Shown: positions 39,607 to 48,144 of the stretch, in pieces | Layout of the letters: each line of letters begins with the position of its first letter | Numbering within the stretch: the stretch's first letter is position 1 | Made by a program: the position numbers and the translations under genes | Notes under the pieces: generated by a model | Told to the model about the DNA's origin: nothing | Databases searched by the model: none | The model's input: only the letters and a program-made list of their open reading frames with translations | Assembly: GCF_000499285.1 (NCBI RefSeq) | Contig: NZ_AWUN01000002.1 | Coordinates: 186,001-250,000, forward strand | From: Bifidobacterium sp. 7101 | GTDB taxonomy: Bacteria > Actinomycetota > Actinomycetes > Actinomycetales > Bifidobacteriaceae | Direction of reading: 5' to 3' | Length of the DNA: 64,000 bases

Positions 39607-39723
39607 ACACAATCCTTTCTTTCCGAACCTGTGTTAAAAACCACTCTTGCTCTAAGCAGTCTGCACTAAAAACCGAGTACCTACGACACTTATTAAAACT
39701 ATATTTGATATACGGTAATGCCG

Positions 39724-40136
39724 TTACAAGCATTCAATAATCATGGACCAAGTGATGATCTTCCTGATTGCTCCGCAGGCTCGGCGATAGTCTCCCGCCT
39801 GTCTCGCAGCCTCGAAAGCTTCTGCTACAATCGGTTTTTCAATGCCAACCGCCTCGGCAATCCACAGCAACGAGGCAGCATTCTCCAATTTGTTATAACA
39901 ATTTTTGCACTTTTATTTGGCTTCTGCCGGGAATAGGCGCCCGATCCATGGGTTGTATTATTTGCAAACCACTGCACCATATGCTGCTTTTCCGTCCTTG
40001 CACGACTATCCGGCGAATTGCCCACCTCGTGAAGATACTTATCGGAATACGGATAATGCGGGCGCTTGAAACGCAACAAATATGAAAAAACACCACAGCT
40101 TATATCGTTTCCACTTGCCACGTGAGCCTTCTTCAT
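39724..40136 (-). pseudogene. Small conserved protein gene broken by a one-base frameshift
   Basis: The first frame starts MKKAHVASGN at 40136 and reads EKQHMVQWFANNTTHGSGA then SRQKPNKSAKIV. At about 39895 the coding signal moves to the next frame, YNKLENAASLLWIAEAVGI followed by EKPIVAEAFEAARQAGDYRR, and ends at the TAA 39726-39724. Restoring one T in GTTAT (GTT TAT) joins both parts into a continuous protein of about 137 residues. The joined pattern (H-x-x-W-F ... G-S-G-A-x-S-R ... Y-N-x-L-x-N ... LLWIAEA-G) resembles a small conserved family of gut bacteria, which I cannot name. Either a recent inactivation or a sequence error. Confidence 0.65.
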
Positions 40137-40849
40137 TAAAGGTTAGATTCAACTTTTATCTTGATTGTATCAGCGGGAAATAATGGCGCAGGTGCCGTTG
40201 GCAATTAGTCTGATGGCATTGCTCAGGTCACATCTATGAGACTGGCAAATGCGTTTGTGCTGGCTACCGATTTCTGGCCGAGTGTGCTGGAATCGCCAGC
40301 ATTTTCATCAGTGTCACCCTCAAACGACTAGGCAGGGGCAGGGGGGGGGGGGTACTCTGGACCCCGCTTGCCACGACTCTTGTAGGCATCTGATCGATAC
40401 AGGCCCCTTTGGCTTACACACTGCATCGCACCTACAAGCTCATTCTGTAAAACGGTATATGCAGTCGCCAATCTGGCATGCTGGACCATTTACATAGATA
40501 GAGCTATAAAAATTTTCTTCGCTCTCGCCTCTTTTGATATTGACTGAGTGCATGACTGTTGAGCTGATCTTTAATTTCGAAGCGGCTTTCTTATTAAACT
40601 CCTTCTTAATAGATGCACATCTTTACTTAAAGCGCTATCAAGATCGCCTGAGCGTGAGGAATAGGTCTCGAACCCATGGTTCATGGATAATTAACCATAG
40701 ACGAAAACAGCAGTAGTTGATTTTAGCTTAATAATATAAATATTCAGACACGGTTATTATGCGTTTCCGAGCGATATAGATACGATATAATTGAATTTGC
40801 AGAGTTGCACCATCACAACGACTCATAGTGATGTTACAAAAGCACTCGA
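40137..40849. other. Gene-poor stretch with a degenerate membrane-protein-like frame
   Basis: About 710 bases. A plus-strand frame open from 40214 to 40393 contains AECAGIASIFISVTLKRLGR, which looks like one transmembrane helix, and then runs through the 12-G tract. There is no start codon with a ribosome-binding site. Probably the remnant of a membrane-protein gene. Nothing else is supported. Confidence 0.35.
40341..40352. repeat. Homopolymer tract of 12 G
   Basis: Twelve consecutive G preceded by GGCAGGGGCA, inside a degenerate open frame. The second long G tract of the AT-rich region. Confidence 0.95.
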
Positions 40850-41419
40850 ATGAATGCAGCAAATCATAATGGCAAAAAAAGGGGCAAAGCAATGCAACTA
40901 TTCTCCGTCGATGCACAAGTGGAAATAAATGTACCACCTGTCAATCAGCCTTATACAAAGCCGTCTCTTGCTATCGATTTCATGACTGAAAACAAAGAGG
41001 CCGAAAAGCTAATTACGAACGAATCACCACTTTATGATTCTGGTATGTGTGATGTAGCTTGGCGAATACATGGTCCGGCTAAAAACGAGACATGCTTTGT
41101 ACTGTTTCCAGGAAAGGACAATACAATTCGTTCCTCTATTTCTAATAATCTCGATACTCCTAAAACCAACTATTTCATAAGTCAGTCTCTTCCTTATTTG
41201 GATACACCTTCAGAAAGCAGAGTGCACTTATTCTCTTATTACGTCTGTCCTAAAAATCATCATATTTATTGGTTATACCGTGGAATTTATACCTTGGCAA
41301 AGGAATTCAAATCTACTTTGTCCATTGACCAGAGTACTTCCTCGCTTCATAGAACTAAGCTACCCATAACTGGGAACATTCCCGTATATCTGTCTTTATG
41401 GTCAAGCACGATTGAATGA
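40850..41419 (+). CDS. Hypothetical protein
   Basis: 189 residues from ATG 40850, or 175 from ATG 40892 (MQLFSVDAQVEINVPPV), which may be the real start. AT-rich, no signal peptide or membrane helix, not recognised. Moderately Ser/Thr/Asn/Tyr-rich with likely beta strands: TCFVLFPGKDNTIRSSISNN, VHLFSYYVCPKNHHIYWLYR. It sits at the right end of the AT-rich region between the degenerate frame and a 14-base inverted repeat. I cannot assign a function. Confidence 0.5.
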   Translation: MNAANHNGKKRGKAMQLFSVDAQVEINVPPVNQPYTKPSLAIDFMTENKEAEKLITNESPLYDSGMCDVAWRIHGPAKNETCFVLFPGKDNTIRSSISNNLDTPKTNYFISQSLPYLDTPSESRVHLFSYYVCPKNHHIYWLYRGIYTLAKEFKSTLSIDQSTSSLHRTKLPITGNIPVYLSLWSSTIE

Positions 41420-41454
41420 TGCAGCAATAACTGAATCACTATAAAAGTTAAACG

Positions 41455-41521
41455 ATGTACTTCCATTACTCTTCTTAACGTGCATTTTGAAAAGCCCGCT
41501 TTGACTTTAATGGAAGTACAT
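41455..41521. repeat. Perfect 14-base inverted repeat with 39-base spacer
   Basis: ATGTACTTCCATTA (41455-41468) is the exact reverse complement of TAATGGAAGTACAT (41508-41521). It could be a long hairpin (terminator of the hypothetical gene), the ends of a miniature element, or a recombination site. No T run follows. Confidence 0.8.
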
Positions 41522-41740
41522 TAGCATGCTTACACGGTTGATATCGATAACGCACAAACATTGTAATTTTCAAATTGAACTGGCTCGGAGCACACCAAAG
41601 TAGGCTTAAGCGTTCATCAAGCACAGAACACCTTCCACCCAGTGATCTAAACACCACAGCTATCTCACAAGTAGACTTCCACCGACTCAAACTTGCTAGC
41701 ATGATTGCATCAGCACCAAGGAAGGCCAAGGGGGCTCATC

Positions 41741-42748
41741 ATGCAATACACACAACTGGGTAAAACGGGCATCAACATATCGAAAATCTGCGTGGGGTGC
41801 ATGAGCTTCGGCAAACCAGGCACCATGCACGACTGGACATTGGATGAGGAAGGGACTGACGCGGTCGTTGCGCACGCACTCGATCTGGGCATCACCTTCT
41901 TCGATACGGCCAACGGCTACTCCGCCGGGACCAGTGAGGAATATCTGGGAAAGGCGCTTAGAAAGCATACAAGCCGCGACCGGGTGGTCATCGCCTCCAA
42001 GGTCTATTTCAATGAGGGGCGACTTTCATCCAAGGCCATCCATCGGGAGATTGATGGAACGCTCAAGCGACTGGGCACCGACTACCTGGACCTCTACATC
42101 ATCCACAGGTTCGACTACGAAACCCCCATCGAGGAGACCATGGAGGCGCTGAACGATCTGATCCAGGCTGGCAAGGTGCGAGCGCTGGGCGCCTCAGCCA
42201 TGTACGCCAGCCAGTTTCAGGATATGCAGAAAGTCGCCCAAGACAACGGCTGGACCCCTTTCAGCGCCATGGAAAACCATTACAACCTGCTCTACCGGGA
42301 GGACGAGAAGGACCTGATACCCTTCTGCAGAAAGACGAACGTCTCGCTCATGCCCTACAGCCCTCTGGCCGCCGGACATCTGACAAGGCCTACCTGGACC
42401 GCCGACACTCTGCGCAGCGCCACTGACAAGGTCTCGCGCGGCAAGTACGACCGGGCCGAAGACAACGACCTGGCCATCATTGACCGCGTACAAAAAGTGG
42501 CGGAGCAGCACAATACTCCGATGGCTCAGGTAGCCATAGCCTGGCAGTGGGCCAAAGGCGTTGCTTCACCGATCATCGGAGCCACCAAAGCCCGGCACCT
42601 TGACGATGCGGCGGCCGCACTGGATTTGAAACTCACACCCGAGGAAATCGCCTCCATGGAGGAGCCCTACCTGCCACATGAGACCGTGGGAGCCATCGAC
42701 AGCAATCCTCCCCAGGGCGTGGTGTTGCTGGATGCAGAAGAGAATTGA
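41741..42748 (+). CDS. Aldo/keto reductase
   Basis: 335 residues, NADPH-dependent TIM-barrel oxidoreductase. The catalytic tetrad is visible: Asp and Tyr in FFDTANGYSAGTSEE, Lys in VIASKVYFNEG, His in LYIIHRFDYETP. NADP-binding C-terminal segment: ASPIIGATKARHLDDAAAAL. It most resembles the AKR11/YhdN-type general stress reductases acting on small aldehydes and ketones. ATG 41741 follows AGGGGG by six bases. High GC, so core-like DNA resumes here. No operon partner. The substrate is unknown. Confidence 0.9.
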   Translation: MQYTQLGKTGINISKICVGCMSFGKPGTMHDWTLDEEGTDAVVAHALDLGITFFDTANGYSAGTSEEYLGKALRKHTSRDRVVIASKVYFNEGRLSSKAIHREIDGTLKRLGTDYLDLYIIHRFDYETPIEETMEALNDLIQAGKVRALGASAMYASQFQDMQKVAQDNGWTPFSAMENHYNLLYREDEKDLIPFCRKTNVSLMPYSPLAAGHLTRPTWTADTLRSATDKVSRGKYDRAEDNDLAIIDRVQKVAEQHNTPMAQVAIAWQWAKGVASPIIGATKARHLDDAAAALDLKLTPEEIASMEEPYLPHETVGAIDSNPPQGVVLLDAEEN

Positions 42749-43191
42749 CTCTGCCAACATCCCTCCGCGTCAGGACTTTCTACGGCAAACGCTTCGAAGT
42801 CGGCTTCCCCAGCTGTGTGGAGGTCTTACGCACTGCAGAACCAACAGCAGTGGCGCCAAACATAGTGCGGACATCTCGCTAAAAGTCCGATCCCGCAGGA
42901 AACGCGATGAGCCGGAATCTCCATCCAACGCGCTTTTGTGAGGTGCAAGGCCATGGCATGTCCTTTCTTCATCAAGTGGGATACGAGACGCCGAAAGGAT
43001 CATGATCGCTGACGCTGGAAACCAGACCAGACGGCCTATGGCTGGATTCTGAGCGGCAGCTCCGGCACTGGTCATGGTAAGAAGAAAATTTGTTAAATAA
43101 AAAAGTTGCTGACAGTTAAAGAGTGAAAGACTCGCTTGTGTCAGTAAGGTCGCAATTGTATGACCCTCTGAAATCTGCCGACGGACTGGCT
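42749..43191. other. Stretch with degenerate coding-like fragments
   Basis: About 440 bases at coding-like GC between the aldo/keto reductase and lacI stops. Plus-strand fragments look protein-like but are interrupted by stops and frame changes: FYGKRFEVGFPSCVEVLRT (stop at about 42880) and LETRPDGLWLDSERQLRHWS ending at 43080. This suggests a decayed gene, not identified. Confidence 0.35.
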
Positions 43192-44196
43192 TTACAACGG
43201 CATTCTGGTAGAGGCTCGCTGAACAAGCGTACCCTTGACATATTCGATGCCCTGGTGATCTCGGCCGTCCAGCATATCAGCCAGGCAGCTGGCCGCCCTG
43301 GTACCGATGGCCTTCAGGTTCAGGTCAACGCTGGTCAGCGGGGGACGCGAGTTGCCGACAATGACCTGCCGATTGTCAACCCCAACCACCGATACCCTAT
43401 CCGGCACGGAGACTTGGCGATCATGCAGGATATCCAGACATCCCCGGGCTATCTCGTCGTCGCCGCAAGCCACCCCATCGAAGTCGATGCCCTCATCCAG
43501 CAAGCCAACCATGGTGCGACGTCCGGTCTCTTCGTTCCAGCCTCCATACCGAACCGTACGCACGGGCGCCAACCCACGGCTATCCAGTTCGGCCATCTCG
43601 CCCTTGAGCCGTCTGACCGAGGACTGGAAGGCCGGATCACCAGCGATCAGCACGATTTTTCTAGATCCACCCTCGACCAGATGCCGGACCATCAGCCGCC
43701 CGATATCCTCGTTGTCAGTGACGACCGAGCAGTCATGGGGATCCAGGGACGCCTGGTTGGCATAGACAACCGGCACCGGGCAACTAGTCAGCGCTGGCCG
43801 CGGATCGGTACGCCATCCGACCATCAGCAGACCTTTGACGCCATAGGCCAGCAGATTGTCTATGTGGTGCTGTTCAAGAGCCGGGTCCCTGCCGGCGTTA
43901 CAAAGAAAAACAGGGATGGACTCGACCCCGAAGTAGCTTTCCGCGCCAATCAGGATGGGCATGGAGAACTGTCCATCCAGGTCCGATGTGACCAGGCCCA
44001 CCGACTTGGGCAGGCTTGGGGGCTGGGACTGCTTCTGACGCTCATTGAGCGAGAAGGAGAGCTCCGCGGCAGCCTTGAACACCTTGGCCCTTGTCGGGCC
44101 GCTGACCTGTGCGCTGTTGCGCAACGCCTTGGAGGCCGTGGACACAGCAACCCCTGCCTTGGCAGCCACGTCGGCCAGCGTCACTTTCTTGCTCAT
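43192..44196 (-). CDS. LacI-family transcriptional regulator
   Basis: 334 residues. N-terminal helix-turn-helix VTLADVAAKAGVAVSTASKA plus the hinge-helix region; C-terminal sugar-binding domain with SVGLVTSDLDGQFSMPIL and DGVACGDDEIARGCLDIL, ending in the LTSVDLNLKAIGTRAASCL segment typical of the family. ATG 44196 has GGAGG eight bases upstream. It is divergent from the GH115 gene with 192 bases between starts. It very likely represses that gene in response to a glucuronic-acid-containing sugar (inference from the arrangement). Confidence 0.93.
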   Translation of the reverse strand: MSKKVTLADVAAKAGVAVSTASKALRNSAQVSGPTRAKVFKAAAELSFSLNERQKQSQPPSLPKSVGLVTSDLDGQFSMPILIGAESYFGVESIPVFLCNAGRDPALEQHHIDNLLAYGVKGLLMVGWRTDPRPALTSCPVPVVYANQASLDPHDCSVVTDNEDIGRLMVRHLVEGGSRKIVLIAGDPAFQSSVRRLKGEMAELDSRGLAPVRTVRYGGWNEETGRRTMVGLLDEGIDFDGVACGDDEIARGCLDILHDRQVSVPDRVSVVGVDNRQVIVGNSRPPLTSVDLNLKAIGTRAASCLADMLDGRDHQGIEYVKGTLVQRASTRMPL

Positions 44197-44296
44197 CGGA
44201 TCGCCTCCCGGCTCTGCTGTACTGTAAGCGTCTCCAACCATGGTAACGGAATGAAGCGGCCGCCATGCTCTCCAAGTCGCGCTTATTTTTTCCTTA

Positions 44297-44312
44297 TTGA
44301 AAATTTTCCTAA
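44297..44312 (+). promoter_or_regulatory. Candidate LacI operator overlapping the GH115 promoter
   Basis: GAAAATTTTC (44299-44308) is a perfect 10-base palindrome. It overlaps a possible -35 TTGAAA (44297-44302), which has TAGCCT 18 bases downstream. The site is about 80 bases before the GH115 start and 100 before lacI. A repressor here would block the -35. Confidence 0.45.
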
Positions 44313-44388
44313 TCCGATGTTAGCCTATGGATGTCCGAACACAGGCGGCAGATCATCCGCCTGATCAGCAGACAGTGGGAGCGCCATC

Positions 44389-47300
44389 ATGGTCACCTTG
44401 TTTCATCCTCAGCCCGGAACCATACCAGTGACCGCCGAGTCGGGCGCAGTTCTGGCCGATTCAGGGGTCCGGCCCAATTGGCTACTTGGTCATGGGGAGA
44501 ATTCTGCCGTGCAAATTGCGGCCGACAATCTGATGAGGGATTTCGCGACCGTGACAGGCCGGACCCAGAGGTCGACCAGTCTGATCGATGAGGGCAGCCC
44601 GACCATTTGCTTGGGCACTCTGGGCCATTCCAGCTGGATCGATTCGGCTGTCTGCTCCGACAAGATTGATCTGACCCCACTCAAAGACCCACAAGGAGGG
44701 TATCGCTGGGAAGGCTTCACCTTGCAGGTCGTCAACGGCACCCTCTATGTCGTCGGAACCGACCGGCGCGGAACCATCTACGGAATCTACGCTCTCAGCC
44801 GGGCCATCGGCATCTCACCCCTGCACTGGTGGGGAAACGTGCCAGCACGTCACCATGAACGGATATGCCTGCCCGACGACCTGCGCGTCTTCGACTGGCC
44901 CTCAGTCAAATACCGGGGCTTCTTCATCAACGACGAGGAGGAGCTGGACGACTGGGCCCGCCTGCACACTCCGGACGGAACCATCGGACCGGCGACCTAC
45001 GAAAAAGTCTTCGATCTGATCCTGCGACTGGGTGGTAACTATCTGTGGCCGGCCATGCACGTCAACGCCTTCAACTCCGATCCGCGCAACGGGAGGCTTG
45101 CCCAGAGCATGGGGGTGGTCATCGGGAGCAGCCACTGCGACATGCTCCTGCGGAGCAACCAGCATGAGTGGGACCCCTGGGTAGCCTCACAGGGCAGGCA
45201 TGTGGACTATGACTATTCGCTGCCCGGACGCAACCGGAATATGATTCGGCGCTACTGGTCACAAAGCGTGGACATGAACCGGAACTACGAGGTCACCTGG
45301 ACCCTGGGCATGCGAGGCATTCACGACACGGGCCTGACAACGCGTGCCATCGACGAGGATCCGAACCTGGACCAGAAGGGCCGCCTGCAAGCTCGGGTCG
45401 ATCTGCTCGGTCGGATCATTCATGACCAGAGGGACATCCTGCGTCAGCACCTGGGCCGACCTCCACAGGAGGTCCCCCAGCTCTTCATTCCTTACAAGGA
45501 AGTACTGCCCCTCTACGACGCAGGCCTGGACCTGCCCGAAGACGTGACCATCATGTGGGTCAACGACAACTATGGGTATATGCGCCGCTTCCCCAATCAG
45601 GACGAACGGGCACGCAGCGGGGGCAATGGGGTCTACTACCACAGCTCCTACTGGGCGCCGCCGAGGACCAGCTACCGGTGTACTTCATCCACTCCCCTGG
45701 CTCTGATGAACGACCAGCTGGGCAAGTGCTGGGATCGGGGCATCCGCCGGGTATGGGTGGATAATCTGGGAGCCATCAAGCGCCTGGAGCTGGAGGGGTC
45801 CTACTTCCTCCACCTGGCCTGGAATGCGGACGAGGATCACCACAGTCTGTCGGCCCGGGACTTCGTGGCCGCCTGGTTCAATCAGACCTTCGACGACAAT
45901 CGCGGATCTGAGGCTGCCGACCTGTGCATGAGCTACTACCGGATCAACAATCAGACCAAAATCGAACACCTGCACGAGGACTCCTTCACCCAGACAGGCT
46001 ACGACGACGAGGCCGGCGGCCGCCTGGCAGCCTTACGAGAACTGGCTGAGCGCTCGCACAATCTTGGCAGGAGCATGAAACCAGAGTTTCGCGAATCCTA
46101 CCGATCGTTGGTGAATCTGAAGATTGCCATGGCCTACTACGTGAACGCCCAGTTCTACCATGCGGACCGCAGCCGTCTCGAGGCCGCCCGAGGCGCCATG
46201 CCGGCCGCCGACAGGCAAATGAGAATCTCCCATCTCTTCCAGGGGATGATCCGGGCCCTGCTCCATTGGTACAACAAGGAGCTTGCCCAAGGCTGCTGGG
46301 ACGGCATCCTTACTCCAAACAGGTTCCCTCCCCCTACGCTGCCTCAGTACCCGGCTTGCAGACCAGTCAAGGTACAACCGGACCAGGGGCTGATCCTAAC
46401 ACCACAGGGAGCAGAGGAGAGCGTTAAGATTCCCGGCAATAACGATCACGCCAGGCTGGTCTTCGACCCCTATGGCATCGACGACAAGTGGTTTGATCTG
46501 GACCTTATGGGCAGCCCTGTGCAGGAAGTGTGCGTCAGTGCCGATCAGGACTGGATCCGCCTACCAGAGAGGCGGCGGATCGTCAGGGACGAGTGGCGAA
46601 TCCATGTACAGGTCGAGAACGCTTCAACCCATGCGGGTCGTCAAGGCACGCTGACCATCATCACTCGTCCCTGCAACCCGGAGGCAACAGAAAAAGCCTG
46701 GTCTACCCCGATCAGGGTCGATGTTCTGGTAGGCGAAGACCCTCGTCTCGAACGAGGATTCACCGGCTACGTTGAGGCGGATGGCCACATTAGTATGGAC
46801 CCCTCACGCGGACGCGTCAGCCCCGACCTCACTGAGGCCACTACTTGGCTGGCGACCCAAGACCTGGGCCGTTTCGGTCCGGACCTGATGCAGACCAAGG
46901 GCTGGAGCGACCCGGAATCGGAAAGCGGGGCCTGTCTGAGCCTGGACTTCTGGCTGAAGACCCCCGGCCGTCATCGTCTGGAGATTCACCGGCTGCCCAC
47001 CCTGAACTCACGTGGCCGAATTCGCCTGCATGTCAGCTTTGATGGCAACCGGGGCGAAATCCTGGAATCGCCCACCACTGACGAATTCCGTGGCAACTGG
47101 CAGGAAACCATCGTATACAACGCGGAACAACTGACCATGATCCTGCCCTATTTGGAGGCAGGAGCCCACCGGTTGCAGCTGATCGCCGTGGACGACTCCT
47201 TCGGCATCGATAAAGTCGTAATCAACACCGGTCTGGAACGACCCAGCCGGCTAGGACCGGCTTTCAGTACCTGGATGGCAAATGGCCGGCCCTCCGAACA

Positions 47301-48093
47301 GACTGATAACAGTAGTTCTCACGCAACTCTCATAGACAGGGCTCAGACCAGCAATCAGATTGCAGACCTTCAGCCAACGCCCACGGCCGAGACTTTGGAC
47401 CGCCCTCTGCGGAACCTGGCCATCAAGGATTACAAAATCGATCCGGACTGCACTCCGGACGAACCTGTACCCTACTTCGATCAGGACTACTGGCTGCACG
47501 GAGGTTTGTATACTCGGCCGAAGCTGGTCTGGCCAGACGAACGCAAGAACAGTGACATCAACAAGACGCCAGAACGCATCTACCTTGAGGCCGCCGACTG
47601 CCTGAGACAGGATGAAAACGCCTGGCTGTCACAGAATGGGCCACACAATGGCAAACCTCGAAGGGGCTGTTGGGTCCCCACCGATGCCCCCACTCACAGG
47701 GGCCGGGGCCTGGCCATGCGGGCCGAGCCAAGGCAACGGCTCTGGCCCGATCCCGGTCAGGCTCCCGGCATGAACATGGCTTTCCAAATTAGCAAGCCAG
47801 GCAATTACCGGATCTGGCTCCTCGCCCAGTTCGCCTCCGACCTGGAGGACTCCTGCCATCTGATTCTGGACGGCGACCCGCTGGCCCGGACCGACCTCTT
47901 CCCCCGAGGGGGAAGACTGATGACCTTTGCCACCGAGCATGTCTGGGGATGGTCAGAGATGACCGCCGTCCAGCTGACCGACGGTCGGCACGTTCTGACC
48001 TTGGAGCCGGAACGGGCCGGCATGCGCATCGCCCGTGTCTACCTGGCCTGCGATGGATCACGGCCACCTTTGGATGAGCAGTGGCCTCGTTAG
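44389..48093 (+). CDS. GH115 family alpha-glucuronidase (xylan alpha-1,2-glucuronidase type)
   Basis: 1,234 residues. The N-terminal domain (about 1-165) has QIAADNLMRDFATVTGR and GTDRRGTIYGIYALSRAIG, and the barrel begins at VKYRGFFINDEEELDDWARL with NYLWPAMHVNAFNSDP following. These are strong GH115 signatures. GH115 enzymes remove (4-O-methyl)glucuronic acid from glucuronoxylan or its oligomers. The domain after the barrel and C-terminal beta modules (about 720-1,234) make it longer than the usual 850-1,000. No signal peptide is present, so it acts in the cytoplasm on imported oligosaccharides. ATG 44389 has GGGAG seven bases upstream. Regulated with the divergent LacI gene. No transporter is adjacent. 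Confidence 0.9.
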   Translation: MVTLFHPQPGTIPVTAESGAVLADSGVRPNWLLGHGENSAVQIAADNLMRDFATVTGRTQRSTSLIDEGSPTICLGTLGHSSWIDSAVCSDKIDLTPLKDPQGGYRWEGFTLQVVNGTLYVVGTDRRGTIYGIYALSRAIGISPLHWWGNVPARHHERICLPDDLRVFDWPSVKYRGFFINDEEELDDWARLHTPDGTIGPATYEKVFDLILRLGGNYLWPAMHVNAFNSDPRNGRLAQSMGVVIGSSHCDMLLRSNQHEWDPWVASQGRHVDYDYSLPGRNRNMIRRYWSQSVDMNRNYEVTWTLGMRGIHDTGLTTRAIDEDPNLDQKGRLQARVDLLGRIIHDQRDILRQHLGRPPQEVPQLFIPYKEVLPLYDAGLDLPEDVTIMWVNDNYGYMRRFPNQDERARSGGNGVYYHSSYWAPPRTSYRCTSSTPLALMNDQLGKCWDRGIRRVWVDNLGAIKRLELEGSYFLHLAWNADEDHHSLSARDFVAAWFNQTFDDNRGSEAADLCMSYYRINNQTKIEHLHEDSFTQTGYDDEAGGRLAALRELAERSHNLGRSMKPEFRESYRSLVNLKIAMAYYVNAQFYHADRSRLEAARGAMPAADRQMRISHLFQGMIRALLHWYNKELAQGCWDGILTPNRFPPPTLPQYPACRPVKVQPDQGLILTPQGAEESVKIPGNNDHARLVFDPYGIDDKWFDLDLMGSPVQEVCVSADQDWIRLPERRRIVRDEWRIHVQVENASTHAGRQGTLTIITRPCNPEATEKAWSTPIRVDVLVGEDPRLERGFTGYVEADGHISMDPSRGRVSPDLTEATTWLATQDLGRFGPDLMQTKGWSDPESESGACLSLDFWLKTPGRHRLEIHRLPTLNSRGRIRLHVSFDGNRGEILESPTTDEFRGNWQETIVYNAEQLTMILPYLEAGAHRLQLIAVDDSFGIDKVVINTGLERPSRLGPAFSTWMANGRPSEQTDNSSSHATLIDRAQTSNQIADLQPTPTAETLDRPLRNLAIKDYKIDPDCTPDEPVPYFDQDYWLHGGLYTRPKLVWPDERKNSDINKTPERIYLEAADCLRQDENAWLSQNGPHNGKPRRGCWVPTDAPTHRGRGLAMRAEPRQRLWPDPGQAPGMNMAFQISKPGNYRIWLLAQFASDLEDSCHLILDGDPLARTDLFPRGGRLMTFATEHVWGWSEMTAVQLTDGRHVLTLEPERAGMRIARVYLACDGSRPPLDEQWPR

Positions 48094-48144
48094 AAAGACC
48101 ACAGACCGGGGGACACGCATGGGCTGGATGCCTGAGATCGACGG

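Noticed and set aside
40355-40372. Possible att site: GACCCCGCT followed by TGCCA resembles the 3' end of tRNA-fMet
   Set aside because: Only nine bases match exactly, and the neighbouring bases differ; this is within chance expectation.
40640-40700. Stretch resembling a tRNA T arm (GGTCTCGAACCCATGG)
   Set aside because: No acceptor or anticodon stems can be built around it.
42770-43075. 101-codon minus-strand frame between the aldo/keto reductase and lacI
   Set aside because: No family-like pattern, and the opposite strand shows better coding-like fragments.
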